This document shows positions 7,234-13,546 of a stretch of 20,882 nucleotides of DNA, piece after piece (position 1 is the stretch's first letter; each line of letters starts with the position of its first letter). Below the pieces are notes generated by a model that was not told where the DNA came from, did no database searches, and saw only the letters and a program-made list of their open reading frames with translations. This DNA comes from an uncultured Capnocytophaga sp. (lineage in GTDB: Bacteria; Bacteroidota; Bacteroidia; Flavobacteriales; Flavobacteriaceae). The position numbers were made by a program, and so were the translations under genes. Location: contig NZ_CALHGG010000071.1 of assembly GCF_938029845.1 (NCBI RefSeq), forward strand, positions 1 to 20,882, in the 5' to 3' direction.

Positions 7234-7275
7234 AAAGTGAAAAGCGAAGAGTGAAAAACGTTCTTCACTTTTCAT
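7230..7275 (+). repeat. GTGAAWA-type array at the metY stop codon
   Basis: Units AAGTGAAAAGTGAAAAGCG are followed by the inverse TTCTTCACTTTTC. The metY stop TGA is part of the first unit. The centre (7251-7268) is a near-perfect palindrome, GTGAAAAACG then TTCTTCAC. Confidence 0.75.
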
Positions 7276-7277
7276 TA

Positions 7278-7311
7278 AATAAGGGGTGCTCCTATGGAGT
7301 CACCCCTTATT
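7278..7311 (+). terminator. Intrinsic terminator of metY, possibly bidirectional
   Basis: An 11-base perfect stem (AATAAGGGGTG with CACCCCTTATT), a one-base bulge, then CTCC with GGAG around a TAT loop. It lies between the convergent genes metY and dpp4. The A/T-rich outer stem gives short U tracts in both directions. Confidence 0.85.
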
Positions 7312-7390
7312 CGTATTAAATTATGAAGAAAATTGATTTTCAGGTGTTTGTGGTATTGTAAGATGCGATAAATAGCCTCTCTCATAAGAG

Positions 7391-9577
7391 CTATAGACTT
7401 GCACCAGCTGTGGTGTCTGTGTTCTCCTCAGTAGGTTGGTTTTCTGTGTTTTCAGGTTGTTCTACGTTGTTTTTGAGGATGAAATCTACAATGATTTTGG
7501 TTAAGTGGATAGATTCGTTTCCTAATACGTTATGTTCCTGATTAGGATATAGGAAGGAGTGAATCACTTTGCCTTCGTTAATAGCCGCTTGTGAAATAGT
7601 GAGCATGTGTTGAGGGACTACGATAGGGTCTATATAGCCATGGATATAGAGGATATTGCCTTGCAAATTCTTGATATAGTTGGTTACAAGGTTGTCCTGA
7701 TAGCCTTGAGGGTTTTCTTCAGGGGTATCCATATAGCGTTCGCCATACATAACTTCATAGAATTTCCAATCAATCACGGCGCCTCCTGCTATTGCAGTAG
7801 TGAAGGTGCCAGGGTGGCGGTACATGAGGGAGGAGGAGAGGAAACCTCCGAAGCTCCAACCATAAACAGCCATACGCTTGCTATCTATATAAGGAAGTGA
7901 TTTTAGGTATTCTACCCCTTTCATTTGGTCTTTCATAGCATATTTAGCTAAGTCGCGGTGTATTACACTTTCAAAGGCAAAGCCGCGATTTTCGGATCCA
8001 CGGTTGTCCAAAGTAAAGATGATATACTGCTCATTCTGAGCCATAGCGAGCATCCAAGGATAGGTAGCCCCATTCCACTGATTCACTACCAATTGGTCAT
8101 GAGGGCCTCCGTATACATACACCAATACGGGGTATTTCTTTTTAGGGTCAAAGTCGCGTGGTTTTACCATTTTAGCATAGAGAGGGGTACCATTATCGGC
8201 TTTGATAGTTAGGAACTCTACGGTACCTACATCATAGTTTTCCATAGGGTTAGGTGCCTGATAGAAAGTCTTGGAAGAGCCTGCATTGACATCGACCAAG
8301 GAGACATTGTAAGGTGTCTTTAGGGCACTGTGGATATCCAATAGGTAGCGACCATTGCTGCTTAGGTAAGCGGTGTGATATCCCGCCTTGGGGGTGAGGC
8401 TTCTTACGGTACCTTTTCGGATATTTACACTATAAATATGTTGGTCACGAGGGTCTTCGCCTGTTCCTTGGATAAATACATTGTCTCCATTTTCGTCAAA
8501 GCCTAAAATCTCCTGTACTACCCACTTGAAGGCAGTGAGTTGGCGGAACTTAGTAGAGCGTGTATTGCCTACATAAAGGTTCATAAAGCCGTCTTTTTCA
8601 CTCATCCAAATAAACTCATTGTCATGCTTAGGGATGAAGATAGCAGGCTTCTCAGGCTCTACCCACTTGGGGTTGCTTTCTTTCCAAAGGGTTTGTAGTT
8701 TTTCGCCAGTTTCTCGGCTATAGGCATTCAGGTCGTAGTGGTCTTGGCTACGTTTTACTTCTGCCAAAAGGATTTGTTTTTCGTCGGGTGTCCAAGCCAA
8801 GTTGGTTAAATAGTGTGCATCTTTGTTATCTACCTTGAGGTAATAGGTAGTTTGTAGTCTTACGTCAAATATTCCTATTTTGGCAATTTCGTTTTTGGAG
8901 CCCGCCATAGGATACTTGATGCTCTTGAGAGTTGCAGGGGTGGTATTGATATCCACTAACGGATAGTCCTGTACTTGGCTTACATCTTTCACGTAGAAAG
9001 CAATGTAATTACCCTTAGGAGACCAGAAGATACCTTCGTTGATACCGAACTCATTGCGGTGTATGAATTGGCCAGAGATGATATTTTCATCTTTGGACAC
9101 AGCGATAGGGAAGCGGGGTTCCTTCTCCGTTGCTAAGAAAAGGTTGTTATCCATAGTATACGCCACAGCTCTTTGTTGGTGGTTATAGACTCTGTTTTCT
9201 GCCTTTTCAGGAACTGCGATAGAGAAAATAGGCCTTTCGATCAGGTAGTCATACACATAGAAATGATCAGAAGTTTCCACTACCACTTGGTTTCCGTCTA
9301 TATAAGAGATGGTAGGGTAGCCGCTCTCTATATTATAAGTGTCGGATAGTTTTTGCAAATTGATAGCCCCTACTTGGGTTCCTTTGGTATCAAAGATAGC
9401 GAGGTTTCCTTCCTTGAAATAGGTGTAGGTGTCAGTTCCTTGTATCCACTGGAGGTAATACAAGCGTTTGGACCATAAGGCACCATCATAAGTAGCCTTG
9501 TCGGTTGCGATGGTTTGCTTCTGCGCAAGTCCTATAAAAGGCAAACATAAGGCCAATAAAAGAGTTATTTTTCTCAT
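7391..9577 (-). CDS. dpp4: Dipeptidyl-peptidase IV, S9B serine peptidase
   Basis: The start is set at the ATG at 9577 (728 residues) because MRKITLLLALCLPFIGLAQ is a clear signal peptide; the in-frame extension upstream overlaps the promoter. DPP4 removes X-Pro (and X-Ala) dipeptides from the N-terminus of peptides in the periplasm or at the cell surface, feeding the amino-acid-based metabolism of such bacteria. The first ~480 residues form the beta-propeller domain. The alpha/beta-hydrolase domain follows, with Ser575 in GWSFGG, Asp650 in HGYIDPIV and His682 in QEHNV as the catalytic triad, and GGPHDQLV and DNRGSENRG upstream. Length agrees with bacterial DPP4 enzymes (~720). The C-terminus carries an acidic, Thr/Glu/Asn-rich tail of about 20 residues (NTENQPTEENTDTTAGASL) not needed for catalysis. 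No T9SS C-terminal domain is seen. Confidence 0.93.
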   Translation of the reverse strand: MRKITLLLALCLPFIGLAQKQTIATDKATYDGALWSKRLYYLQWIQGTDTYTYFKEGNLAIFDTKGTQVGAINLQKLSDTYNIESGYPTISYIDGNQVVVETSDHFYVYDYLIERPIFSIAVPEKAENRVYNHQQRAVAYTMDNNLFLATEKEPRFPIAVSKDENIISGQFIHRNEFGINEGIFWSPKGNYIAFYVKDVSQVQDYPLVDINTTPATLKSIKYPMAGSKNEIAKIGIFDVRLQTTYYLKVDNKDAHYLTNLAWTPDEKQILLAEVKRSQDHYDLNAYSRETGEKLQTLWKESNPKWVEPEKPAIFIPKHDNEFIWMSEKDGFMNLYVGNTRSTKFRQLTAFKWVVQEILGFDENGDNVFIQGTGEDPRDQHIYSVNIRKGTVRSLTPKAGYHTAYLSSNGRYLLDIHSALKTPYNVSLVDVNAGSSKTFYQAPNPMENYDVGTVEFLTIKADNGTPLYAKMVKPRDFDPKKKYPVLVYVYGGPHDQLVVNQWNGATYPWMLAMAQNEQYIIFTLDNRGSENRGFAFESVIHRDLAKYAMKDQMKGVEYLKSLPYIDSKRMAVYGWSFGGFLSSSLMYRHPGTFTTAIAGGAVIDWKFYEVMYGERYMDTPEENPQGYQDNLVTNYIKNLQGNILYIHGYIDPIVVPQHMLTISQAAINEGKVIHSFLYPNQEHNVLGNESIHLTKIIVDFILKNNVEQPENTENQPTEENTDTTAGASL

Positions 9578-9596
9578 TTTTTTGTAATTTGGAGCA

Positions 9597-9604
9597 CAAA
9601 TATA
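9597..9604 (-). promoter_or_regulatory. Predicted -7 element of dpp4
   Basis: On the minus strand TATATTTG (9604 to 9597) matches TAnnTTTG, about 20 bases upstream of the ATG at 9577. No clear TTTG was found at the expected distance. Confidence 0.5.
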
Positions 9605-9621
9605 CGTTTTTTTAAACGAAA

Positions 9622-9657
9622 AAAAAAGCAATAAGTATCAAAACTTATTGCTTTTTT
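9622..9657 (-). terminator. Intrinsic terminator after rpmA
   Basis: A near-ideal hairpin: AGCAATAAGT (9627-9636) with ACTTATTGCT (9643-9652), loop ATCAAA, extended by six A on one side and six T on the other to a 15-base stem. On the minus strand it lies 33 bases after the rpmA stop and ends in a U-run, separating the ribosomal operon from dpp4. Confidence 0.9.
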
Positions 9658-9690
9658 AGATTAATAAAAAGAAGTTATTCTTTTACAGTC

Positions 9691-9954
9691 CTATGCTTCT
9701 GCGAGTGGTTCAATAGAAACAAAGGATTTGTTGTTCTTTTTCTTTTGGAATCTTACAATTCCGCTTACAGCTGCATGCAATGTATGGTCTTTTCCCATAT
9801 ATACATTTTCTCCTGCAGCATGTACCGTACCTCTTTGGCGAACGATGATGTTACCAGCTACAGCAAGCTGACCTCCATAAATCTTTACACCAAGTCGTTT
9901 AGAGTGAGATTCTCTACCGTTCTTAGAACTACCGACACCTTTCTTGTGAGCCAT
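9691..9954 (-). CDS. rpmA: 50S ribosomal protein L27
   Basis: The 87-residue protein begins [16 protein letters not shown] and continues [19 protein letters not shown], the diagnostic L27 sequence. L27 lies by the peptidyl-transferase centre; its flexible N-terminal arm reaches the P-site tRNA. The arm here starts directly at MAHKKG, without the cleavable extension known from Firmicutes. It follows rplU after 40 bases, the usual rplU-rpmA operon, and is closed by a strong terminator. Confidence 0.98.
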   Translation of the reverse strand: MAHKKGVGSSKNGRESHSKRLGVKIYGGQLAVAGNIIVRQRGTVHAAGENVYMGKDHTLHAAVSGIVRFQKKKNNKSFVSIEPLAEA

Positions 9955-9994
9955 GTTATCTGATTTAGTGCTTGATTATCAAGCGGTTATACAA

Positions 9995-10609
9995 TTATTT
10001 TACAATACCTCCGTTAAGTTCGTCTTGCCACTTTTTGAGTTCGTCCCACTTACCATCAGCAGCGAGTTTAGCTTGTTGAGCCCAAGTTTGAGGGTCAAGG
10101 TGAGCTAAAGTTTTGCTTGCTTCCACCAGGATAGTGCGGATTTCTTCAACGGATTTCTTAGACAATTTTTCAAAAGTATCTACTCCAGCTTTTACAAGTG
10201 CTTCAGCTGCTTTAGGGCCGATACCTTCTACCTTAGTAAGGTCGTCTTTTTTAGCTTTTTTAGGTTTGCTTTCTTTAGCAGGGGCTTTTTTTCCACCAGA
10301 GGCGAGGATTTCTTCAATCTGAATTTCAGTAAAGAGTTGACGGTGTCCGTTTTTCACTTTGTAACCTTTACGTCTTTTCTTTTTGAAAACGATTACTTTG
10401 TCGCCTTTTACGTGGCGTAAAACTTTAGCTTGCACAGAAGCTCCATCTATGGTTGGGGCGCCGATAGTAATTGCTCCGTTTTGGTCTAAAAGAAGAACTC
10501 TGTCGAAGATAACTTCGCTTCCTTCAGCGTCTTCCAAGCGGTGAACAAATACTTTTTGGTCTTTGCTAACTTTGAATTGTTGCCCTGCCATCTCTACAAT
10601 TGCATACAT
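9995..10609 (-). CDS. rplU: 50S ribosomal protein L21 with helix-hairpin-helix extension
   Basis: The start is the ATG at 10609 ([20 protein letters not shown]), the standard L21 start. The in-frame extension up to 10672 overlaps the promoter. Residues 1-~103 are a complete L21 domain, which binds 23S rRNA ([23 protein letters not shown]). A Lys/Ala/Pro-rich linker (107-122) follows, then residues 124-160 [19 protein letters not shown] and an adjoining helix, a helix-hairpin-helix of the kind that binds nucleic acid. The rest, to residue 204, is helical with Trp residues. Ordinary L21 is ~103 residues, so this protein is about twice as long; long L21 proteins are known in Bacteroidetes, but the role of the tail is not established. 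First gene of the rplU-rpmA operon. Confidence 0.95.
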   Translation of the reverse strand: MYAIVEMAGQQFKVSKDQKVFVHRLEDAEGSEVIFDRVLLLDQNGAITIGAPTIDGASVQAKVLRHVKGDKVIVFKKKRRKGYKVKNGHRQLFTEIQIEEILASGGKKAPAKESKPKKAKKDDLTKVEGIGPKAAEALVKAGVDTFEKLSKKSVEEIRTILVEASKTLAHLDPQTWAQQAKLAADGKWDELKKWQDELNGGIVK

Positions 10610-10644
10610 ATTCGTTTGCTTTTTAATTAAACAATAATTGGGTG

Positions 10645-10675
10645 CAAAAGTAAGGCTTTTTTTGGAAAGCACAAA
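10645..10675 (-). promoter_or_regulatory. Promoter of rplU-rpmA
   Basis: On the minus strand TTTG (10675-10672), a 19-base spacer, then TACTTTTG (10652-10645): a full Bacteroidetes consensus. It supports the L21 start at 10609. Confidence 0.8.
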
Positions 10676-10695
10676 ATTTTTCGAAGAAAAAAAAT

Positions 10696-10736
10696 TAAGT
10701 GAATAGCGAATAGTGAGGAGATACTATTCACTTTCC
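10696..10736 (-). terminator. Repeat-derived terminator after the 86-residue gene
   Basis: On the minus strand GTGAATAGT (10731-10723), an 8-base loop, then ACTATTCGC (10714-10706; one G-T pair), followed by ATTCACTTAATTTTTTTT. The TAG stop of the 86-residue gene (10724-10726) sits in the stem. The sequence belongs to the GTGAAWA repeat family. Confidence 0.65.
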
Positions 10737-10984
10737 CAGAGGAAGCGGCGTTCGGCAGTGGTTTCTCCTACCTTTACCTTATTAATATGAGTAAAACTTA
10801 CTAAGGGGTCAGCCTCTACGAACTGAAGCGCTTTCTTGATACAATAGTCTATCTTGTAGGCGACGGCGATACATACACGGTGGTTGCCTACTAGTCCCAT
10901 TGCCATATAGATATATTCGCCAAGGGTGAAATAATCTGTGTCAATGAGCTGGATTTCGTGGATGATTTCTTTGCTGTAATTCAT
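10724..10984 (-). CDS. Small protein of unknown function downstream of nrdB
   Basis: The protein has 86 residues, beginning MNYSKEIIHEIQLIDTDYFT and ending ERRFLWESE. No signal peptide or clear membrane segment; GEYIYMAMGLVGNHRVCIAV is moderately hydrophobic but contains charged neighbours. Two cysteines (in HRVCIAV and DYCIKK) are not arranged as a metal site. I do not recognise the family. It follows nrdB on the same strand after 84 bases that contain a strong hairpin, so co-transcription is possible but may be reduced. Its last codons and stop lie in a GTGAAWA repeat. Protein-like composition and a normal start support a real gene. Confidence 0.65.
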   Translation of the reverse strand: MNYSKEIIHEIQLIDTDYFTLGEYIYMAMGLVGNHRVCIAVAYKIDYCIKKALQFVEADPLVSFTHINKVKVGETTAERRFLWESE

Positions 10985-11000
10985 ATATTAAGTGATTAGA

Positions 11001-11060
11001 GAATAGTGAAAAGTGAAAAATGAAAAGTGATGAGTCACTCTTCATTTTTCACTATTCGCT
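11001..11060 (-). terminator. Repeat-derived hairpin after nrdB
   Basis: GTGAAAAATGAAAAGTGA (11013-11030) pairs with TCACTCTTCATTTTTCAC (11035-11052) over 18 positions with one G-T pair and a 4-base loop. Both arms are GTGAAWA-type units. It begins within ten bases of the nrdB stop. It could end transcription, attenuate it before the 86-residue gene, or protect the nrdB mRNA end. Confidence 0.7.
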
Positions 11061-11068
11061 TTTTATTT

Positions 11069-12028
11069 TTAGAATAGGTCGTTGGCAGTGATGCTCTTGT
11101 CGTGCTTGGTGTAAGCGGTGGGTCGCTTAGCGAAGAAGTCATCAAGTTCATTGACAAATACTTCTTCCTCAAACCACAACATAGGGGCTGCCTCCTGAGC
11201 GGTGATGCCGAAAGGCTTGCCTAAATCTAGTTGGGTTAAGGCATCATCAAGGCGGTAACGCATATAGTTGGCTAGATCCTTTTTGGTGAAGAAACTTAGT
11301 TCGCCCTCTTCAAAAATCCAGTCCAACATTTTGTCCTCCAATAGGATATATTCTCGGATAAACTGGGTAGCTTCTTCTCTGGCTTTGGCACGGAAGTCAG
11401 GGTTTTCCTCGAATATGGTTTTGAGGATGTAGATACCTGCATTGGCATGTACCTGCTCATCAATAGAAGTCCAAGCGATGATATTTGCCACATTCTTCAT
11501 ATACCCCTTGAAACGAGTGAAGGAGAGGATAGTGGCAAACTGGCTAAATAGAGAAGCATTTTCTATAATCAGGGTGAAGAAAAGGATGCGTTCCATGGCA
11601 TTTTCCCTGTTTTTTGCCAGATATTCCTTGAGTATGGTATTTCTTTCCTTGAAGATAGGCACTTCCAAGAGTGTTTCGAACTCATTGTTGTAGCCTAATA
11701 CCTCCAATAGGCGCGAATAAGCTTCAGAATGGCGGAACTCACACTCGGCAAAGGTAGCACCTAGCCCATTGAATTCAGGCTTAGGGAAGATGTCATAGAG
11801 GTCTCCCCAAAAGGTTTTTACCGCTACTTCCACTTGGGCAATTCCCAAGAGGGCGCGCTTCACGGCTTCTTTCTCTACCAAGCTGAGGTTGGACTTAAAG
11901 TCTTGTATATCAGCGGTAAATTCTACTTCAGAGTGCACCCAGAATGTTTGGTGCATCATATCCACGAATTTCATTACTTCTGGATATTCAAAGGGCTTGT
12001 AATTTTCCCTTTTGTCAAATATTCCCAT
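11069..12028 (-). CDS. nrdB: Class I ribonucleotide reductase, beta (radical) subunit
   Basis: This 319-residue protein is the R2 subunit that stores the radical used by NrdA to reduce ribonucleotides to deoxyribonucleotides. Likely diiron ligands by alignment with E. coli R2 are Glu67, Glu97 and His100 (EFRH), Glu156 (FTLIIENASL), and Glu191 and His194 (DEQVHAN). Tyr104, in HSEAY, sits where the E. coli radical Tyr122 is, so a tyrosyl-radical (class Ia-like) enzyme is inferred. Note that the first ligand is Glu rather than the Asp84 of E. coli. The C-terminus ends in SITANDLF, short and acidic/hydrophobic as needed for binding NrdA. No nrdA is next to it, although the two genes are often neighbours. 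Cytoplasmic. An AATTGTT-type repeat lies directly upstream of the start. Confidence 0.95.
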   Translation of the reverse strand: MGIFDKRENYKPFEYPEVMKFVDMMHQTFWVHSEVEFTADIQDFKSNLSLVEKEAVKRALLGIAQVEVAVKTFWGDLYDIFPKPEFNGLGATFAECEFRHSEAYSRLLEVLGYNNEFETLLEVPIFKERNTILKEYLAKNRENAMERILFFTLIIENASLFSQFATILSFTRFKGYMKNVANIIAWTSIDEQVHANAGIYILKTIFEENPDFRAKAREEATQFIREYILLEDKMLDWIFEEGELSFFTKKDLANYMRYRLDDALTQLDLGKPFGITAQEAAPMLWFEEEVFVNELDDFFAKRPTAYTKHDKSITANDLF

Positions 12029-12065
12029 TTTTTTTAATTGTTAATTGTCGATTATTAATTCTCAG
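12029..12065 (-). repeat. AATTGTY-type heptamer array upstream of nrdB
   Basis: The plus strand reads TTTTAATTGTTAATTGTCG followed by ATTATTAATTCTC: degenerate AATTGTT/AATTGTC heptamers. It sits directly before the nrdB start codon and so would form part of its leader. The nearest -7-like sequence is TAATTTAG at 12082-12075, one base from consensus. A related array is at 17299-17335. Confidence 0.5.
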
Positions 12066-12122
12066 ACGAGTAGGCTAAATTAGTGATAGTGATGAGCGAA
12101 TTGCCATTTGCCCCTACAAGCA

Positions 12123-12719
12123 TTAATGACTAACTGCTAAATATATGATATAAGCTATAATGGCGGCGATGAAAACATAAAAAAACCATTTGAAAAAGTC
12201 AGAGGAACCTTTTTTGATAAATAGCGTATTTTCTTTATCACTGGTAGTTTGTTCTTTTCTATAGGGTGTTTGTCCTTTCTTGGTGGTTTGGGTACTTTTC
12301 TTAGGGGTGTAGCCTGCTTTGGCTTCCATTTCTAAAATAGCCTTGCGGAAGGGTTCGCGCGCTTCATTAAAGCCTTCTGGGGCATCTTCCCAAATGGAGA
12401 GGTAGTGATTTCTTACACGCTCCCATACAGGGTGACCTGGGGTTACTTCCTCCTTGTGATTGCCTTTCTGATAAAAGAAATGTACCTTACCATTTGCATC
12501 ACTATTGGCGCTGATACTCTCATAATTTTCACTGTAACGGGTTTGTACCTGAGCCACCGCTGCCTGCAAGTCGGTTTGCTTACCCAAAAAAAAGTTATCA
12601 ATGATATCTTTGGCTTCCTTCAGGCCTATATGAGCGGTATCCATTAAGAGTTTTATTGCTGCGAGCTTGTTGCCCTCATGGACAAGAGTCTCAATCTGGT
12701 TAATATCAGTTTGTGTCAT
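12123..12719 (-). CDS. Tail-anchored protein with ribosomal L7/L12 C-terminal-like domain
   Basis: The start is the ATG at 12719 (198 residues); a predicted -7 element at 12737-12744 rules out the upstream in-frame start at 12767. Residues 8-~45 (IETLVHEGNKLAAIKLLMDT, then HIGLKEAKDIIDNFF) match the helix pattern of the L7/L12 C-terminal domain, where GLGLKEAKDLV is diagnostic. In L12 that domain recruits translation factors. The middle (SANSDANGKVHFFYQKGN to EMEAKAGYT) is unassigned. A Lys/Thr/Gln-rich linker follows. Residues ~175-196 (WFFYVFIAAIIAYIIYLAV) form a single C-terminal membrane helix, so the body should face the cytoplasm. Proteins with this domain outside the ribosome are widespread and of unknown function. 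It is monocistronic. This is not rplL. Confidence 0.8.
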   Translation of the reverse strand: MTQTDINQIETLVHEGNKLAAIKLLMDTAHIGLKEAKDIIDNFFLGKQTDLQAAVAQVQTRYSENYESISANSDANGKVHFFYQKGNHKEEVTPGHPVWERVRNHYLSIWEDAPEGFNEAREPFRKAILEMEAKAGYTPKKSTQTTKKGQTPYRKEQTTSDKENTLFIKKGSSDFFKWFFYVFIAAIIAYIIYLAVSH

Positions 12720-12736
12720 AAGTGAAAAAATGTGTG

Positions 12737-12768
12737 CAAAAATAGCATATTCAGAAAGGTTTTGCAAG
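12737..12768 (-). promoter_or_regulatory. Promoter of the L7/L12-like tail-anchored protein
   Basis: On the minus strand CTTG (12768-12765), a 20-base spacer, then TATTTTTG (12744-12737). The start site would lie near 12730, ten bases before the ATG at 12719. Confidence 0.6.
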
Positions 12769-12859
12769 AGAAAAAAATAGAAAATTGCTAATCACTTATA
12801 AACAAAAGACTTATTTTTTCAACAGAAGAATGTTGATAACTTTAATAATGATTGATATT

Positions 12860-12892
12860 GGGTACGAGCTACAAGCTCGCGCCAGCGGAGGG
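12860..12892. repeat. Interspersed GC-rich element, copy 2
   Basis: ACGAGCTACAAGCTCGCGCC followed by AGCGGAGGG. It carries a short palindrome, GAGCT-aca-AGCTC. It matches 396-432 at most positions. It adjoins the GTGAAWA array downstream of dnaX. Confidence 0.6.
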
Positions 12893-12952
12893 AAAAGTGA
12901 AAAGTGAATAGTGAAAGGCGTTTTTCACTATTCACTATTCGTTATTCACTCT
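12893..12952 (-). terminator. Repeat-derived hairpin after dnaX
   Basis: GTGAATAGTGAAA (12904-12916) pairs perfectly with TTTCACTATTCAC (12923-12935), loop GGCGTT. Both arms are GTGAAWA units; the array starts right after the stop of the tau frame. Confidence 0.7.
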
Positions 12953-13546
12953 TTAGAATTGTAGTCCTAATTCTTGGACAAAGGTTTCGAGGAAAGGGTT
13001 TTGTTCCTTGAGGGCGTTGTATTTTTCCTCGAGGGTATAGGGGACATAGGTTGTTGAGGCTTCCTTGTTTAGGGTGACCTCCATGGTGATATGGTAGTTC
13101 TTGAGTTGCTTGTGGATATAGGTGAGTAGGCGTTGCTGATTCGACCGTATGTCTATATCGGCAATGTTGCTATTTGCCTTCACTTGGATGACATCTTTTT
13201 CAATGGTTGGGGTATTCTTGCCCAGATAACTAATAAGGAGATGCTCGCCCCGCTTGTCCAAGATAGCCAACATGTTCTGCCATACACGGGCAAAGTCCTC
13301 TTGGGTATATGCTTCGTTGGGTAGGTCTTGAGGGTTTAGGCTGTGCTCATCGCGCACCTTGGCTGCCTCTCGCTTGAGCTGTATGCTCTTAATCGAAGTA
13401 GCCGAAACGCTATTTGCAGGAGGAGTTGTTACAGGGGTGTTTTGCTCTGTTGAGGGGTTAACTTGTTGTGAATGAGATTCTTCTGTCTTGTTTTCCTTGG
13501 GCGAATTTTTATGAAATACGGAGGCAGGGATTATATATCCATCATT
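12953..13546 (-). CDS. dnaX: dnaX tau-specific C-terminal part, read by -1 frameshift
   Basis: From the A10 run (13554-13545) the -1 frame is open without a stop to 12953: 197 residues beginning NDGYIIPASVFHKNSPKENK. Then come a Ser/Thr/Pro/Gln-rich linker and a folded tail (YTQEDFARVWQNMLAILDKR to NPFLETFVQELGLQF) of the type found at the C-terminus of Bacteroidetes DnaX. YIIPAS directly after a Lys-rich GDKKK matches my recollection of intact family members. There is no good ATG at its start (a GTG at 13357 is internal to the conserved region and no promoter is seen), so translation by frameshift from the upstream part is the sensible reading. In E. coli the tau tail binds the polymerase alpha subunit and DnaB helicase. 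The joined protein would have 554 residues. Confidence 0.8.
   Translation of the reverse strand, partial: NDGYIIPASVFHKNSPKENKTEESHSQQVNPSTEQNTPVTTPPANSVSATSIKSIQLKREAAKVRDEHSLNPQDLPNEAYTQEDFARVWQNMLAILDKRGEHLLISYLGKNTPTIEKDVIQVKANSNIADIDIRSNQQRLLTYIHKQLKNYHITMEVTLNKEASTTYVPYTLEEKYNALKEQNPFLETFVQELGLQF

Noticed and set aside
12953..13357. Independent 134-residue gene starting at a GTG
   Set aside because: The same frame is open further upstream to the A10 run and continues the DnaX linker; better read as the tau tail.
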